A stretch of 64,000 bases of DNA from Mucilaginibacter inviolabilis (GTDB lineage Bacteria; Bacteroidota; Bacteroidia; Sphingobacteriales; Sphingobacteriaceae). The stretch spans positions 124,001-188,000 of the forward strand of contig NZ_JAANAT010000001.1 of assembly GCF_011089895.1 (NCBI RefSeq), in the 5' to 3' direction. The position numbers and the translations under genes were made by a program. Below are positions 35,432 to 44,800 of the stretch, one piece after another. The number at the start of each line of letters is the position of its first letter. Position 1 is the first letter of the stretch. The notes beneath the pieces were generated by a model. The model had not been told where the DNA came from and searched no databases. It saw only the letters and a program-made list of their open reading frames with translations.

Positions 35432-36601
35432 ATGTTTCCAACCATTACATCGCTTCTTCAGTATCTTTTTGGTATAAACATCCCTTTGCCTGTTCAAACC
35501 TTTGGCTTTTTTGTGGCCATTGCGTTTATGGGCGCCTATTGGGCCTTTGCGCAGGAATTTAAACGGAAAGAGAAATTAGGCATCATCCATTCGTTTAAAA
35601 AAACAATTACTGTAGGCAAACCCGCCTCGGTTAATGAATTGGTTGGTAACGGTGTTTTCGGTTTTGTTTTAGGTTATAAACTGGTTGATTGCATACTGAA
35701 CTATCGTTTGCTTTTGGATGCCCCTCAGGATTTTTTACTATCCTTACGTGGTAGTTGGATAGGCGGGATCATTGGCGCAGCAGCATTTGCTTACTGGGCT
35801 TATTATGAAGCTGAGAAGCAAAAACAGCCAAAACCAGTAACCAAAGAAGTAGACGTACATCCGCATGAGCTCATGGGTAATATTTTACTATGGGCAGCCG
35901 TTTTTGGCTTTGCCGGCGCTAAAGTATTTAACGCTTTGGAGAACTGGGGCGAATTTATGAAAGATCCCGTGGGAATGCTGATAGGTTTTAGCGGACTTAC
36001 CTTTTATGGTGGTTTAATATGCGGTGGTGCTGCAGTGTTATACATTGCCAATAAGCATAATATCAAACCTCTGGATATGCTGGATATCGGCGGACCGGGT
36101 ATGATGCTGGCTTACGCTTTAGGTAGAGTAGGCTGTCAGATGTCGGGCGATGGGGATTGGGGGATAACCAATACTGCGGCAAAACCAGGCTGGCTAAGCT
36201 GGGCGCCTGATTGGATGTGGGCCTTTAAATTTCCTCACAATGTGAATGACGAAGGTGTGGCTATTCCGGGCTGTGTAGGCAAATTTTGCCATGAATTGGC
36301 GTACCCTGTTTATCCTACATCGTTTTATGAAGTGATTGTTTGCTTACTGTTATTCTGGCTTTTATGGAGCATCCGTGATCGTATAAAGCCTGCAGGCGTT
36401 ATGTTTGGCATCTACATGATATTGGCTGGTGTTGAACGCTTTTTTATTGAATTGATACGTGTAAATACTAAATACCACGTTGCCGGTGTCAGCTTTACTC
36501 AGGCCGAATTTATTTCGTTACTGATGGTTGTTGGTGGGGCCGTTTTAATTATGAACGGGTTAAATAAGGACAAAAAAACAGCTGTTTTAAAGCATGGCTA
36601 A
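35432..36601 (+). CDS. lgt: Prolipoprotein diacylglyceryl transferase
   Basis: Lgt attaches diacylglycerol from phosphatidylglycerol to the lipobox cysteine of prolipoproteins in the inner membrane. This 389-residue protein is longer than the usual 260-290 because of an insert between the first helices (about 45-150). The core motif GRVGC is at 231-235, and [11 protein letters not shown] at about 186-196 aligns with the catalytic loop, with Tyr where the E. coli enzyme has His103. It starts 29 bp after mtaB and overlaps gtrA by 8 bp. Several lipoproteins in the window (cupin, efflux adaptor) would be substrates. Confidence 0.93.
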   Translation: MFPTITSLLQYLFGINIPLPVQTFGFFVAIAFMGAYWAFAQEFKRKEKLGIIHSFKKTITVGKPASVNELVGNGVFGFVLGYKLVDCILNYRLLLDAPQDFLLSLRGSWIGGIIGAAAFAYWAYYEAEKQKQPKPVTKEVDVHPHELMGNILLWAAVFGFAGAKVFNALENWGEFMKDPVGMLIGFSGLTFYGGLICGGAAVLYIANKHNIKPLDMLDIGGPGMMLAYALGRVGCQMSGDGDWGITNTAAKPGWLSWAPDWMWAFKFPHNVNDEGVAIPGCVGKFCHELAYPVYPTSFYEVIVCLLLFWLLWSIRDRIKPAGVMFGIYMILAGVERFFIELIRVNTKYHVAGVSFTQAEFISLLMVVGGAVLIMNGLNKDKKTAVLKHG

Positions 36602-37067
36602 TACAAAGCAAGCCAATAAATTACTGGATAACCAGGTGTTCAGATTTGTGATTTCTGCAGGTGCAGGCTTTTTAGTAGATGTTTCTGCCTTTTACTTGTT
36701 TTACCATAATTTATTGGTACGGCATACTTACCAGATATTTTCCTTAACGGTTCGTAACTCTACTTTATCCCTGGCGCTATCGTTTTTTATGGGTGTGATC
36801 GTTAATTTTCTGATCACCCGGTATATGGTTTTTACAGAGTCAAAATTGTCAGCCTATAAGCAGTTCGTGCGCTTTGCATCCGTAGCTTGCCTTGGCTTTT
36901 TCGCCAATTTGGCCATAATAAAAATATTGATACAGGATTTCGGCATATACCCACCGGTAGCCAGAATTGGAGCCGCATTAAGTTTATTCTTCGCGAGCTT
37001 TTTTGTGCATAAAGCATTTTCATTCAGTTTATCATTACGCAAACATGCAACTCAAAAACATAACTGA
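36594..37067 (+). CDS. GtrA family membrane protein
   Basis: This 157-residue protein has four membrane helices in the GtrA pattern: [41 protein letters not shown], the [20 protein letters not shown] segment and the last helix before a basic tail. GtrA proteins are thought to flip undecaprenyl-linked glucose or other polyprenyl-linked sugars across the inner membrane for envelope glycosylation. It overlaps lgt by 8 bp and suhB by 23 bp, so expression is coupled. No partner glycosyltransferase of the GtrB type is nearby. Confidence 0.88.
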   Translation: MANTKQANKLLDNQVFRFVISAGAGFLVDVSAFYLFYHNLLVRHTYQIFSLTVRNSTLSLALSFFMGVIVNFLITRYMVFTESKLSAYKQFVRFASVACLGFFANLAIIKILIQDFGIYPPVARIGAALSLFFASFFVHKAFSFSLSLRKHATQKHN

Positions 37068-37836
37068 ACAGGTAATTGAGGTTTCAAAACAAGCCGGAGA
37101 TTTTATAAGACAAGAGCGCAAAACCTTTAACGCCGATAAAATTGAATACAAAGGTTTGAATGACCTGGTATCCTACGTAGATAAAACAGCCGAGAAACTG
37201 ATTGTAGAAGGTTTACGCAAGATACTCCCCGAAGCAGGTTTTATTACCGAAGAAAAAACCACCACCACCATTGGCGAAAGATACAACTGGATCATTGACC
37301 CCTTAGACGGTACAACCAATTTTATACATGGCATACCTTCATTTTCGGTAAGTATAGCGCTTAAAGAGTATGATGAACTGGTAGCCGGTGTAGTATATGA
37401 GGTAAACCTGGATGAGTGCTTTTATGCCTGGAAAGGCGCCCCCGCATATCTTAACGGTACCGAGATCAGGGTGAGTAATAATCAAACGGTAGCTAACAGT
37501 TTACTGGCAACCGGGTTTCCATACTATGATTTTGGGAAACAGGATGCCTATATTGCCTTGTTTGCCGATTTGATGAAAAATTGCCATGGTCTAAGGCGTT
37601 TGGGCTCGGCGGCTGTCGACCTGGTTTATACAGCTTGTGGTAGGTTTGATGCTTTTTATGAATATAATTTAAACTCCTGGGATGTAGCTGCCGGTATAGT
37701 TATCGTAAGGCAGGCTGGAGGCGAAGTGGTAACCTTTAATGGTGGAAGTGATGTGCTGGAATCAAGAGAGGTAGTAGCAACCAACGGCAAAATAACAGGG
37801 GAACTGGTACAGTATATTCAGAAATATTTTAAGTAG
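37045..37836 (+). CDS. suhB: Inositol monophosphatase family protein (SuhB-like)
   Basis: The ATG at 37045 gives 263 residues; a frame-open ATG at 37003 adds a stretch lying inside gtrA and is rejected. The Li-sensitive metal site is intact: E70 in the FITEE segment, D85 and D88 in WIIDPLDGTTNF, and the late motif SWDVAAGIVIVRQAGG. The family hydrolyses inositol phosphates or related sugar phosphates and sometimes acts in rRNA processing. It overlaps gtrA by 23 bp. Confidence 0.92.
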   Translation: MQLKNITEQVIEVSKQAGDFIRQERKTFNADKIEYKGLNDLVSYVDKTAEKLIVEGLRKILPEAGFITEEKTTTTIGERYNWIIDPLDGTTNFIHGIPSFSVSIALKEYDELVAGVVYEVNLDECFYAWKGAPAYLNGTEIRVSNNQTVANSLLATGFPYYDFGKQDAYIALFADLMKNCHGLRRLGSAAVDLVYTACGRFDAFYEYNLNSWDVAAGIVIVRQAGGEVVTFNGGSDVLESREVVATNGKITGELVQYIQKYFK

Positions 37837-37856
37837 GGTATGTAATCTCCGTTATC

Positions 37857-38669
37857 ATGAAAATTCGTTTTGCAAAACCTAATCAGTTGCTCAGCCCATA
37901 TATTGAGCGGTACTGGTCCTGGGAAAACGAAGGGAATGATAGCTGTTACTTGCCTCATGTGCCGCCAGGGGTAGGCATAGATCTGTATTTTCATTACAAA
38001 GATACATTTTCGATACAGGATATCGGGGGGCTAGCCCACAGTCATTTACTTTATTCAAAAGACCAGTCCTATCGTATATTGCCATCCACCCGGGTTGGGT
38101 TTATAGTGATCAGATTTCGATGCGGTATGTTTGGGAATTTTACCTTGGTTCCGAGTCATGAATTTGCAGATGCTTTTGTTGATGCTAATATGATCTGGAA
38201 AACAGAAGGTAAACAATTGGAAGAACAAGTAGGTACTGCCAAAACGCTGGAAGAGCGAATAAACTTACTGGAGGTGTTTTTAATGAGGCAATTAGGTCGA
38301 TACCAAAAGTCTGTTCCAAATTACTGGAAAGAAGTTATGGATATACTTTATTATCATCATGAAGACGCTCGTCTTGATGACTTGGCCCGACAAATTAGAA
38401 TAACTCCGCGCCACTTCAGACGAGTATTTTATGAGTTTAGCGGAATAACACCCAAACATTTTCAACAATTGTCACGCTTCCGTGCGGTGCTTAAACCACT
38501 ATTGCTCAATAATAATTCTGACTACTTGCCTGTTGCTCTGGATAAGGGTTATTTTGATCAAATGCACTTTATAAAGGAGTTTAAACGGTTCATGAACATA
38601 ACTCCCACAAGCTTTTTTATACCCGATAATTTTCAGGCACATTTTTATTACAGCAGTTTTAACAATTAA
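37857..38669 (+). CDS. AraC family transcriptional regulator (short N-terminal domain type)
   Basis: This 270-residue protein begins KIRFAKPNQLLSPYIERYWSWE, the start of the sensing domain found in many Bacteroidota AraC proteins that follow a PxxxLxxYI pattern. The C-terminal double helix-turn-helix runs from about 175 to 260, with ITPRHFRRVFYEFSGITPKHF and the later GYFDQMHFIKEFKRF block. It starts 20 bp after suhB but its function is unrelated, and it may control the SnoaL-like gene downstream. Confidence 0.88.
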   Translation: MKIRFAKPNQLLSPYIERYWSWENEGNDSCYLPHVPPGVGIDLYFHYKDTFSIQDIGGLAHSHLLYSKDQSYRILPSTRVGFIVIRFRCGMFGNFTLVPSHEFADAFVDANMIWKTEGKQLEEQVGTAKTLEERINLLEVFLMRQLGRYQKSVPNYWKEVMDILYYHHEDARLDDLARQIRITPRHFRRVFYEFSGITPKHFQQLSRFRAVLKPLLLNNNSDYLPVALDKGYFDQMHFIKEFKRFMNITPTSFFIPDNFQAHFYYSSFNN

Positions 38670-38728
38670 GCTTATCAGATAAGCCAGCTCATGTCCCATT
38701 TTTACTATCAGGGCACAGGACTGGCATC

Positions 38729-38736
38729 TATTTTTG
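38729..38736 (+). promoter_or_regulatory. -7 promoter box of the NTF2-like gene
   Basis: TATTTTTG matches TAnnTTTG exactly, 25 bases before the ATG at 38762, for a leader of about 21 nt. Confidence 0.5.
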
Positions 38737-38761
38737 TTGCATATTATTTAAATCAACAAAA

Positions 38762-39136
38762 ATGGAAAACGAACAGCAAACAACTACAATAATTGATCTG
38801 CAAAAGGCATTTCTTACAGCCGCACTTGAAAAAAATGATTTCTTTATAGCAGAGAATCTTCACCCTGAATTTATTTTTACCAGCCCCCGAGCAGTTGTTT
38901 TAGACAAAGAAAAATTCATTAATAACTTTGTCCTTAATCCGGATATTAAATTCGAAATATTTCAACTTTCCGAAGAAAAGGTGGTAATCATAAATCACAC
39001 AGCTATTCTGCATTGTTTGGTGCAAGTTAAACCTGTTGATAAGGCTGATTTTTGGGAAAGAGTAACTTTTACCCTTGTAAAAGAAGACGGTAAATGGCTG
39101 ATTCTGGTAATGCATGCCACTTTTATACCTGAATAA
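38762..39136 (+). CDS. SnoaL/DUF4440-like NTF2-fold protein
   Basis: This 124-residue protein follows the NTF2-fold pattern of DUF4440: an N-terminal helix (IDLQKAFLTAALEKND), a helix and strand with LHPEFIFTSPRAVVLDKEKFI, and C-terminal strands ending in FTLVKEDGKWLILVMHATFIP. Members are small ligand-binding proteins or enzymes without a shared reaction. It lies downstream of the AraC gene with its own promoter and is followed by a bidirectional terminator. The ligand is unknown. Confidence 0.75.
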   Translation: MENEQQTTTIIDLQKAFLTAALEKNDFFIAENLHPEFIFTSPRAVVLDKEKFINNFVLNPDIKFEIFQLSEEKVVIINHTAILHCLVQVKPVDKADFWERVTFTLVKEDGKWLILVMHATFIPE

Positions 39137-39147
39137 GAGTGATATAA

Positions 39148-39180
39148 AAAAGCCACGAATCTGAATAGTTCGTGGCTTTT
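39148..39180. terminator. Bidirectional terminator between the NTF2-like gene and nfu
   Basis: AAAAGCCACGAA (39148-39159) pairs perfectly with TTCGTGGCTTTT (39169-39180). The A and T runs at both ends allow termination on either strand. Confidence 0.9.
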
Positions 39181-39231
39181 ACTAATCAATTCGTAAAATT
39201 CGAATCAATTAGTGGTATTCGTGAGAATATT

Positions 39232-39783
39232 TTATAATGCTTCTGATACTACCTCGGTAACTTCAGGAACCATACGCTTCAATAAGTTTTCGATACCGGC
39301 TTTCAGCGTAACGGTTGATGAAGGGCAACCGCTACATGAGCCGCGCAATTCAACAGTTACAACACCTTCGTTAAATGAACGGTATGAAATAGCGCCGCCA
39401 TCCTGCTCCACAGCCGGACGAACGTAGTCATGTAATATCTGTTGTATTTTTACTTCGGTTTCAGAACCTTCAAAGTTTGCAGCTTCTGTTTCTTCCTCTA
39501 ATTGTATTTTGAGTTCAGATTCAACCGCGCCTTTTACAAATTCTTTCATAATAGGCTCTACATCATTCCATTCGCTGCCTTCGGTTTTAGTGATGGTTAC
39601 AAAATTGCTGGCAAAGAAAACACCGTTCACGAACGAGAATTTATACAATTCCTTAGCAAAAGGCGATTTTTCGGCACTTTCTTTTGTAGCGTAATCGGCA
39701 CTGCCATTAATAAGCAACTTGTTCACAATGAACTTCATGGTTGCCGGGTTTGGCGTTAACTCTGTATATACGTTGATATTCAT
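39232..39783 (-). CDS. nfu: NifU-like iron-sulfur scaffold (Nfu)
   Basis: This 183-residue protein has an N-terminal Nfu domain (about 1-90, starting NVYTELTPNPATMKFIVN) and a C-terminal NifU-like domain with the cluster-binding pair C150 and C153 (RGSCSGCPSS). It resembles NfuA-type carriers that hold and deliver 4Fe-4S clusters. It is transcribed alone, from a TAAATTTG box 29 bp upstream. Fe-S client enzymes in the window include BioB and MtaB. Confidence 0.94.
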   Translation of the reverse strand: MNINVYTELTPNPATMKFIVNKLLINGSADYATKESAEKSPFAKELYKFSFVNGVFFASNFVTITKTEGSEWNDVEPIMKEFVKGAVESELKIQLEEETEAANFEGSETEVKIQQILHDYVRPAVEQDGGAISYRSFNEGVVTVELRGSCSGCPSSTVTLKAGIENLLKRMVPEVTEVVSEAL

Positions 39784-39812
39784 TTTCGCTTTCTGATTAA
39801 ATCTTGAATTAA

Positions 39813-39820
39813 CAAATTTA
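39813..39820 (-). promoter_or_regulatory. -7 promoter box of nfu
   Basis: On the minus strand the sequence is TAAATTTG, an exact TAnnTTTG, giving a leader of about 25 nt. Confidence 0.55.
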
Positions 39821-39975
39821 GGTAGCTTTTTTGTTTAAAGTTAGCTATTAATTAGTTATGACACATAAATGATAGATGACTTTATAACGTGAAAATGTGC
39901 GGATTTCAAATGTGCAGATGACCAATCATATAGAAATGCCTTCATTCGCACATCTGCATATCTAAAATTCGGACA

Positions 39976-41322
39976 TTATATCCCCGTATAATTTGCTGGT
40001 GTTATCTGTTTTAGTTCTTGTTTAATGGCATCACTTACATTTAACGTATCAACAAAGGCGGCTATTGTTTGTCCGTTAATTTGTTGATTGGTTCTGGTGA
40101 GATCTTTTAGTGCCTCGTAGGGGTTAGGATATCCTTCGCGTCTTAATATGGTTTGTATGGCTTCTGCAACAACAGGCCAGTTTGCCTCCAGGTCGGCGTT
40201 GATAGCATCCTGATTTAAAAGAAGTTTGCCTAAACCTTTTATGGTTGATTTAATAGCGATTAGGGTATGTGCCACCGGAACACCGATATTCCTCAAAACT
40301 GTTGAATCGGTCAAATCACGTTGTAGCCTGGAAACCGGCAATTTGGCGGCCAGATGCTCAAATAAAGCATTGGCAATACCCAGGTTACCTTCAGAATTTT
40401 CAAAGTCGATAGGGTTAACCTTATGCGGCATGGCTGATGAACCTACTTCACCCGCTTTTATTTTTTGTTTAAAATAGTTCATGGATATGTACGTCCACAT
40501 ATCGCGATCAAGGTCCATGATGATATTGTTAATCCTTTTCAGGGCATCACAATGAGCTGCGAAGTTGTCATAATGCTCTATCTGCGTGGTGAACTGCGAG
40601 CGGTTAAGACCCAGCACCGCGTTAACAAAATGGTTACCAAAAGTTTTCCAGTCGGTACTTGGGTAAGCTATATGGTGCGCGTTAAAATTACCCGTGGCGC
40701 CGCCAAATTTGGCCGAATAAGGTACTGTTGCCAATAATTCAAGCTGAGCCTCTAAGCGCTCTACAAAAACCTGGATCTCTTTGCCCAGGCGGGTTGGCGA
40801 GGCTGGTTGTCCGTGGGTATGAGCCAGCATGGGTACCTGATCCCATTCGCGAGCGTAGTTTTTCAGTGTATTAACCAGTTCCTGAATAGCAGGGTAGTAG
40901 GTGTTATTTAATGCTAGTTTAAAGGTATAAGGTATGGCTGTATTATTGATGTCCTGCGAGGTAAGGCCAAAGTGAATGAATTCTTTATAAGGCTCAAGTC
41001 CCCCTAATTTATCAAATTCTTTCTTGATAAAATACTCTACCGCTTTTACATCATGGTTGGTAGTTTTCTCGATCTCTTTGATGCTTTCGGCATCGGCTTC
41101 GCTAAAGTTTTTATAGATAGCGCGTAACTTTTCAGACACATCAGCATCAAAATGTTGTAATTGAGGCAGATTATTCTCTGTCAAGGCAATAAAATATTCT
41201 ATCTCAACAAACACGCGGTATTTGATCAGGGCGTATTCCGAAAAATAATTAGCAAGTTCAGCGGTAGTATTACGATAGCGGCCATCAATAGGCGAAATTG
41301 CTGAAAGCGGAGAAAGCGTCAT
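39976..41322 (-). CDS. purB: Adenylosuccinate lyase
   Basis: The ATG at 41322 gives 448 residues starting MTLSPLSAISPIDGRY; an upstream in-frame ATG-like start would run through the promoter. The length and the DGRY start match the E. coli type of PurB. The fumarase/aspartase signature SSAMPHKVNPIDFEN is intact, as is the THGQPASPTRLGKE block. The enzyme acts twice in purine synthesis, removing fumarate from SAICAR and from adenylosuccinate. A -7 box stands 17 bases before the ATG. Confidence 0.96.
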   Translation of the reverse strand: MTLSPLSAISPIDGRYRNTTAELANYFSEYALIKYRVFVEIEYFIALTENNLPQLQHFDADVSEKLRAIYKNFSEADAESIKEIEKTTNHDVKAVEYFIKKEFDKLGGLEPYKEFIHFGLTSQDINNTAIPYTFKLALNNTYYPAIQELVNTLKNYAREWDQVPMLAHTHGQPASPTRLGKEIQVFVERLEAQLELLATVPYSAKFGGATGNFNAHHIAYPSTDWKTFGNHFVNAVLGLNRSQFTTQIEHYDNFAAHCDALKRINNIIMDLDRDMWTYISMNYFKQKIKAGEVGSSAMPHKVNPIDFENSEGNLGIANALFEHLAAKLPVSRLQRDLTDSTVLRNIGVPVAHTLIAIKSTIKGLGKLLLNQDAINADLEANWPVVAEAIQTILRREGYPNPYEALKDLTRTNQQINGQTIAAFVDTLNVSDAIKQELKQITPANYTGI

Positions 41323-41339
41323 GTTCTTTAAAATTTTTG

Positions 41340-41347
41340 CAAAGGTA
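41340..41347 (-). promoter_or_regulatory. -7 promoter box of purB
   Basis: On the minus strand the sequence is TACCTTTG, an exact TAnnTTTG, giving a leader of about 11 nt. Confidence 0.6.
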
Positions 41348-41531
41348 AGAAAAATTGATGGGCAGATGTTCCATATGTTGACGCGCAAGCTGTAAGTCAT
41401 AAAATATTTGCGATTCAGTGTCCTGTTTTAGGATAATCAGTTGTTATAAACTAAAAACAATAAGGTATTTAAATTAAATAACTTGATATCAGTGCATTAA
41501 AGTGCTTTGTCAGGTAATTGTATTTTCTAAT

Positions 41532-41568
41532 GGAAACTTTGAAATCAAAAAATGTTTCCTTAGTTTTG
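41532..41568 (+). promoter_or_regulatory. Promoter and inverted repeat of the efflux operon
   Basis: TAGTTTTG (41561-41568) is an exact -7 box, 13 bases before the TetR ATG. Upstream, GGAAAC (41532-41537) and GTTTCC (41554-41559) form an inverted repeat that could be a TetR-type operator, placed between the -33 and -7 regions. Confidence 0.5.
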
Positions 41569-41581
41569 ACCCGGAAAGTCA

Positions 41582-42193
41582 ATGAGTCAAATAGAAAGAA
41601 TATTACGCGGCAGCCTGGAACTGTTTTTAAGAGCAGGGATCAAGAGTATTACCATGGATGATATAGCCAGGCATATTGGCATGTCAAAAAAAACCATATA
41701 CCAGTTTTTTAAAGACAAAAATGAATTGGTTACAGCAGTACTTAAAGGGCGGTTGAAAGAAGATGAGGATCAAATAAATGATATCATCAGTAAATCAAAC
41801 GATGTAATAGAAGAGATGATCAATATGATGAAATGCTCTGAGGAAATATTTGCAGAAATGAATCCGACTGCGGTACATGACATGCAAAAGTATCACCCGG
41901 AGGCCTGGGCCGAATTTCAAAAATTTAAAGCAGAAGTGTTGATTAAAACGATGGAAGAGCTTTTGGTAAAGGGAATGAAACAGGGTTACATCCGTCAGGA
42001 TATCGACGTAAAGGTGATGGCAAGGATGCGCGTGAATCAGATTGAGCTGGGATTTAATACCGAAGTTTTCCCTGTATCGGAATTTAACACCTGGAAAGTA
42101 CAGGTTCAGTTCGAGGAGCACTTTAATTACGGTGTTTGTACTCTTAAAGGATATAAGCTCTTAAACCAATATAAAAACATACACGAAGAATAA
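41582..42193 (+). CDS. TetR family transcriptional regulator of an efflux operon
   Basis: This 203-residue protein has the TetR N-terminal helix-turn-helix at about 10-50 (ITMDDIARHIGMSKKTIYQFFKDKNELV) and an all-helical ligand domain after it. It is directly followed, on the same strand, by TolC, adaptor and RND transporter genes, so it is the probable local repressor and may repress its own promoter. The ligand is unknown and is perhaps one of the exported compounds. Confidence 0.92.
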   Translation: MSQIERILRGSLELFLRAGIKSITMDDIARHIGMSKKTIYQFFKDKNELVTAVLKGRLKEDEDQINDIISKSNDVIEEMINMMKCSEEIFAEMNPTAVHDMQKYHPEAWAEFQKFKAEVLIKTMEELLVKGMKQGYIRQDIDVKVMARMRVNQIELGFNTEVFPVSEFNTWKVQVQFEEHFNYGVCTLKGYKLLNQYKNIHEE

Positions 42194-42287
42194 AGGCATT
42201 GCCGGCATCAAGTATTTGATAGCGAGTGTAACCTTTGAATTAGTAAAAATAAATAGCAGAACAATAACCCCAACTACAGTATATAAA

Positions 42288-43637
42288 ATGAAATACTTAC
42301 TTTTTACGGCAACAGTATTTTGTGCCATAGTCTTTAAGAGCTATGCGCAGGAAGCGCCACCTAATAATCAAACTTTTAACTTTAGTGTTCAGGATTGCAT
42401 CAACTATGCGTATGAGCATCAGGATTCTGTTGTAAATGCCGGGCTCGATGTTAAAAGCGCTGAGTATAAAGTTAAAGAAACCAGAGGAATAGGTTTGCCT
42501 CAGGTAAGTGGATCGGCTACTTTTCAGGATTATTTAAAAATTCCGACAACATTGCTGCCCGGCGAAGTATTTGGCCAGCCCGCGGGTACTTTTATTCCAG
42601 TAAAATTTGGGGTTAAATATCAATCAAGTATTGGAGCAACGGCAGATCAGATACTTTTTGACGGCAGTTATCTCGTAGGCCTAAAAGCCTCTAAAACCTA
42701 CAAGGAGCTTTCCTTAAAAACTTTAACCCGTAATAAGATCCAAATTAGTGTATCGGTTACCAAGGCCTATTACCAGGTATTGGTTAGCAATGAACAGCTA
42801 AGGCTAACAGACGCCAATCTTAAGCAATTAAAACAACAGTATGATGAAACTGTAGCTCAAAATAAGCAGGGAACGGTTGAAAAAATAGATGTCGATCGTA
42901 TTGCAGTTCAGTATAATAATTTAGTAACCACCCGCGAAAATACCATCCGCTCACTTGCCTTAAATTATCAGGTTTTAAAATTTCAGATGGGAATGCCTAT
43001 AGAGAATGCACTTTCTTTAAAGGACAAACTGGAAGACATTAAATTAGACGATACCGCTGATTTGGCAGCTGATACTTCATTTTATCACAATCGTATTGAA
43101 TACAGCTTATCGGAAACAGGTATTGCACTTAAAAAGCTCGATTTAAAGCGTCAACAATCCCAGTACTTACCAACGCTGAAAGCTAATGCGAGTTATACCT
43201 CATCTTATCAGAATAACAGTTTTGGTAACCTGTATAAAATGAATTTTCCGTCAAGCTACATTGGACTTACTTTAAACATCCCCATATTTAACGGGTGGCA
43301 GCGCTTAAACCAGGTAAGACAATCAAAAATCGCAGTTTTAAAATCTCAGAATGATTTGGAGAACGCAAAAAACGGACTAAAACTGGAGGCTAGTCAAGCT
43401 AATGTTGCGTATGTTAATGGACTACAAAGCCTTAATAATCAAAAAAGAAACAGGGAATTAGCCGAAGAGGTATTACGTGTTTCTAAAATAAAATATCAAC
43501 AGGGAGTTGGCTCAAGCATCGAGGTAACGCAAGCCCAAACTTCTCTTGATGATGCAAATGATAAATATATACAGGGACTTTACGATGCCTTAATAAGCAA
43601 AGTTGACCTTGACAAGGCATATGGCCGTATTAAATAA
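42288..43637 (+). CDS. TolC family outer membrane efflux protein
   Basis: The ATG at 42288 gives 449 residues with a clear signal peptide (YLLFTATVFCAIVFKSYAQ). The mature protein has the two internal repeats of the outer membrane factor family, with long coiled helices such as LRLTDANLKQLKQQYDETV and LAEEVLRVSKIKYQQGVGS. It forms the trimeric outer-membrane channel of a tripartite pump. It precedes the adaptor by 32 bp and follows TetR by 94 bp. Confidence 0.92.
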   Translation: MKYLLFTATVFCAIVFKSYAQEAPPNNQTFNFSVQDCINYAYEHQDSVVNAGLDVKSAEYKVKETRGIGLPQVSGSATFQDYLKIPTTLLPGEVFGQPAGTFIPVKFGVKYQSSIGATADQILFDGSYLVGLKASKTYKELSLKTLTRNKIQISVSVTKAYYQVLVSNEQLRLTDANLKQLKQQYDETVAQNKQGTVEKIDVDRIAVQYNNLVTTRENTIRSLALNYQVLKFQMGMPIENALSLKDKLEDIKLDDTADLAADTSFYHNRIEYSLSETGIALKKLDLKRQQSQYLPTLKANASYTSSYQNNSFGNLYKMNFPSSYIGLTLNIPIFNGWQRLNQVRQSKIAVLKSQNDLENAKNGLKLEASQANVAYVNGLQSLNNQKRNRELAEEVLRVSKIKYQQGVGSSIEVTQAQTSLDDANDKYIQGLYDALISKVDLDKAYGRIK

Positions 43638-43669
43638 ACAATTACTAAACCAACTATACATAAAAGGAC

Positions 43670-44776
43670 ATGAAAAAAATATTATATATACCGGCCTTCC
43701 TATTTTTAGCAGCTTGCTCCAATAAACAACCCAAAGATAAATTGGCAGAGCTGGCCGACTTGAAAAAGCAACAGGCAGATCTGAATACAAAGATTACCAA
43801 ATTACAAGCTGAAGTTGGTGCAAAAGATTCATCTAAAACAACAGATGTAAGCATCATCGCTATAAAACCAGCTCAGTTTACCAATTATGTGCAAATACAA
43901 GGTAAAATTGATGCTCAGGATAACGTAACAGCTTATCCGCAGGCTTCGGCTGTTATTACAGCCATCTACGTAAAAGTAGGGCAGCATGTAAGCAAAGGAC
44001 AAACACTGGCCCAGCTGGATGATAATGTGCTGAGACAAAACATAGCGCAAAGCGCGGCCCAGGTTGATTTAAATCAAACATTGTTCAATCGTCAAAAAAA
44101 TCTTTGGGATCAAAAAATAGGTACCGAAGTGCAATTTTTACAAGCGCAAACAACTTTACAAACCGCCAAAAAAGCTTTAGCCGGATTAAAACAGCAGGCA
44201 AGCCAATACCGCATTGTATCACCTATTAACGGAACTGTCGATCAGATGGATCTTAAATTAGGTCAGGCTGCATCACCGGGCCAAACAGGCATCAGGGTAG
44301 TGAATGCCGATGTTTTAAAAGTGAAGGCTGATGTGCCAGAATCTTATGCAGGCAGCGTAAACACCGGCAACCAGGTAAAAATATCAGTGCCCGATGCTAA
44401 TGACTCATTGGTTACTAAAGTAACTTTTGCAGCTAAGGTTATTGACCCAACATCACGCAGCTTTGGTGTGGAGATCAAATTACCTGTACGCAAAAGCCTT
44501 CGTCCCAACATGACGGCCATCATTCAGATAGCTAACTACTCCAAAGCTAATACCATTGTAGTACCGGTTAAGGCTATCCTGAAATCAGAAAATGGTGATT
44601 ACGTATTTGTAAACCAAAACGGAACGGCCAAAAAAGTGAATGTAAAATCTGGAACAACCTATGGTGGCAACACCGAGATATTATCTGGATTAAAAGATGG
44701 CGATCAACTGGTTACCGAAGGAGCCACCGAAATTGAGGATGGCGACAAAATTAAGGTATTACAGTCTGCTAATTAA
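43670..44776 (+). CDS. RND efflux periplasmic adaptor lipoprotein
   Basis: This 368-residue protein is a lipoprotein (lipobox FLAAC, acceptor C16) of the membrane fusion family. A coiled coil at about 25-50 (LAELADLKKQQADLNTKITKL) is followed by the lipoyl domain (VGQHVSKGQTLAQLDDNVL), an alpha-hairpin and the beta-barrel segment RPNMTAIIQI. It bridges the inner-membrane RND pump and TolC. The order TolC-adaptor-RND is common in Bacteroidota. Confidence 0.93.
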   Translation: MKKILYIPAFLFLAACSNKQPKDKLAELADLKKQQADLNTKITKLQAEVGAKDSSKTTDVSIIAIKPAQFTNYVQIQGKIDAQDNVTAYPQASAVITAIYVKVGQHVSKGQTLAQLDDNVLRQNIAQSAAQVDLNQTLFNRQKNLWDQKIGTEVQFLQAQTTLQTAKKALAGLKQQASQYRIVSPINGTVDQMDLKLGQAASPGQTGIRVVNADVLKVKADVPESYAGSVNTGNQVKISVPDANDSLVTKVTFAAKVIDPTSRSFGVEIKLPVRKSLRPNMTAIIQIANYSKANTIVVPVKAILKSENGDYVFVNQNGTAKKVNVKSGTTYGGNTEILSGLKDGDQLVTEGATEIEDGDKIKVLQSAN

Positions 44777-44800
44777 TTATAAACGTTTGATCTGTTGATT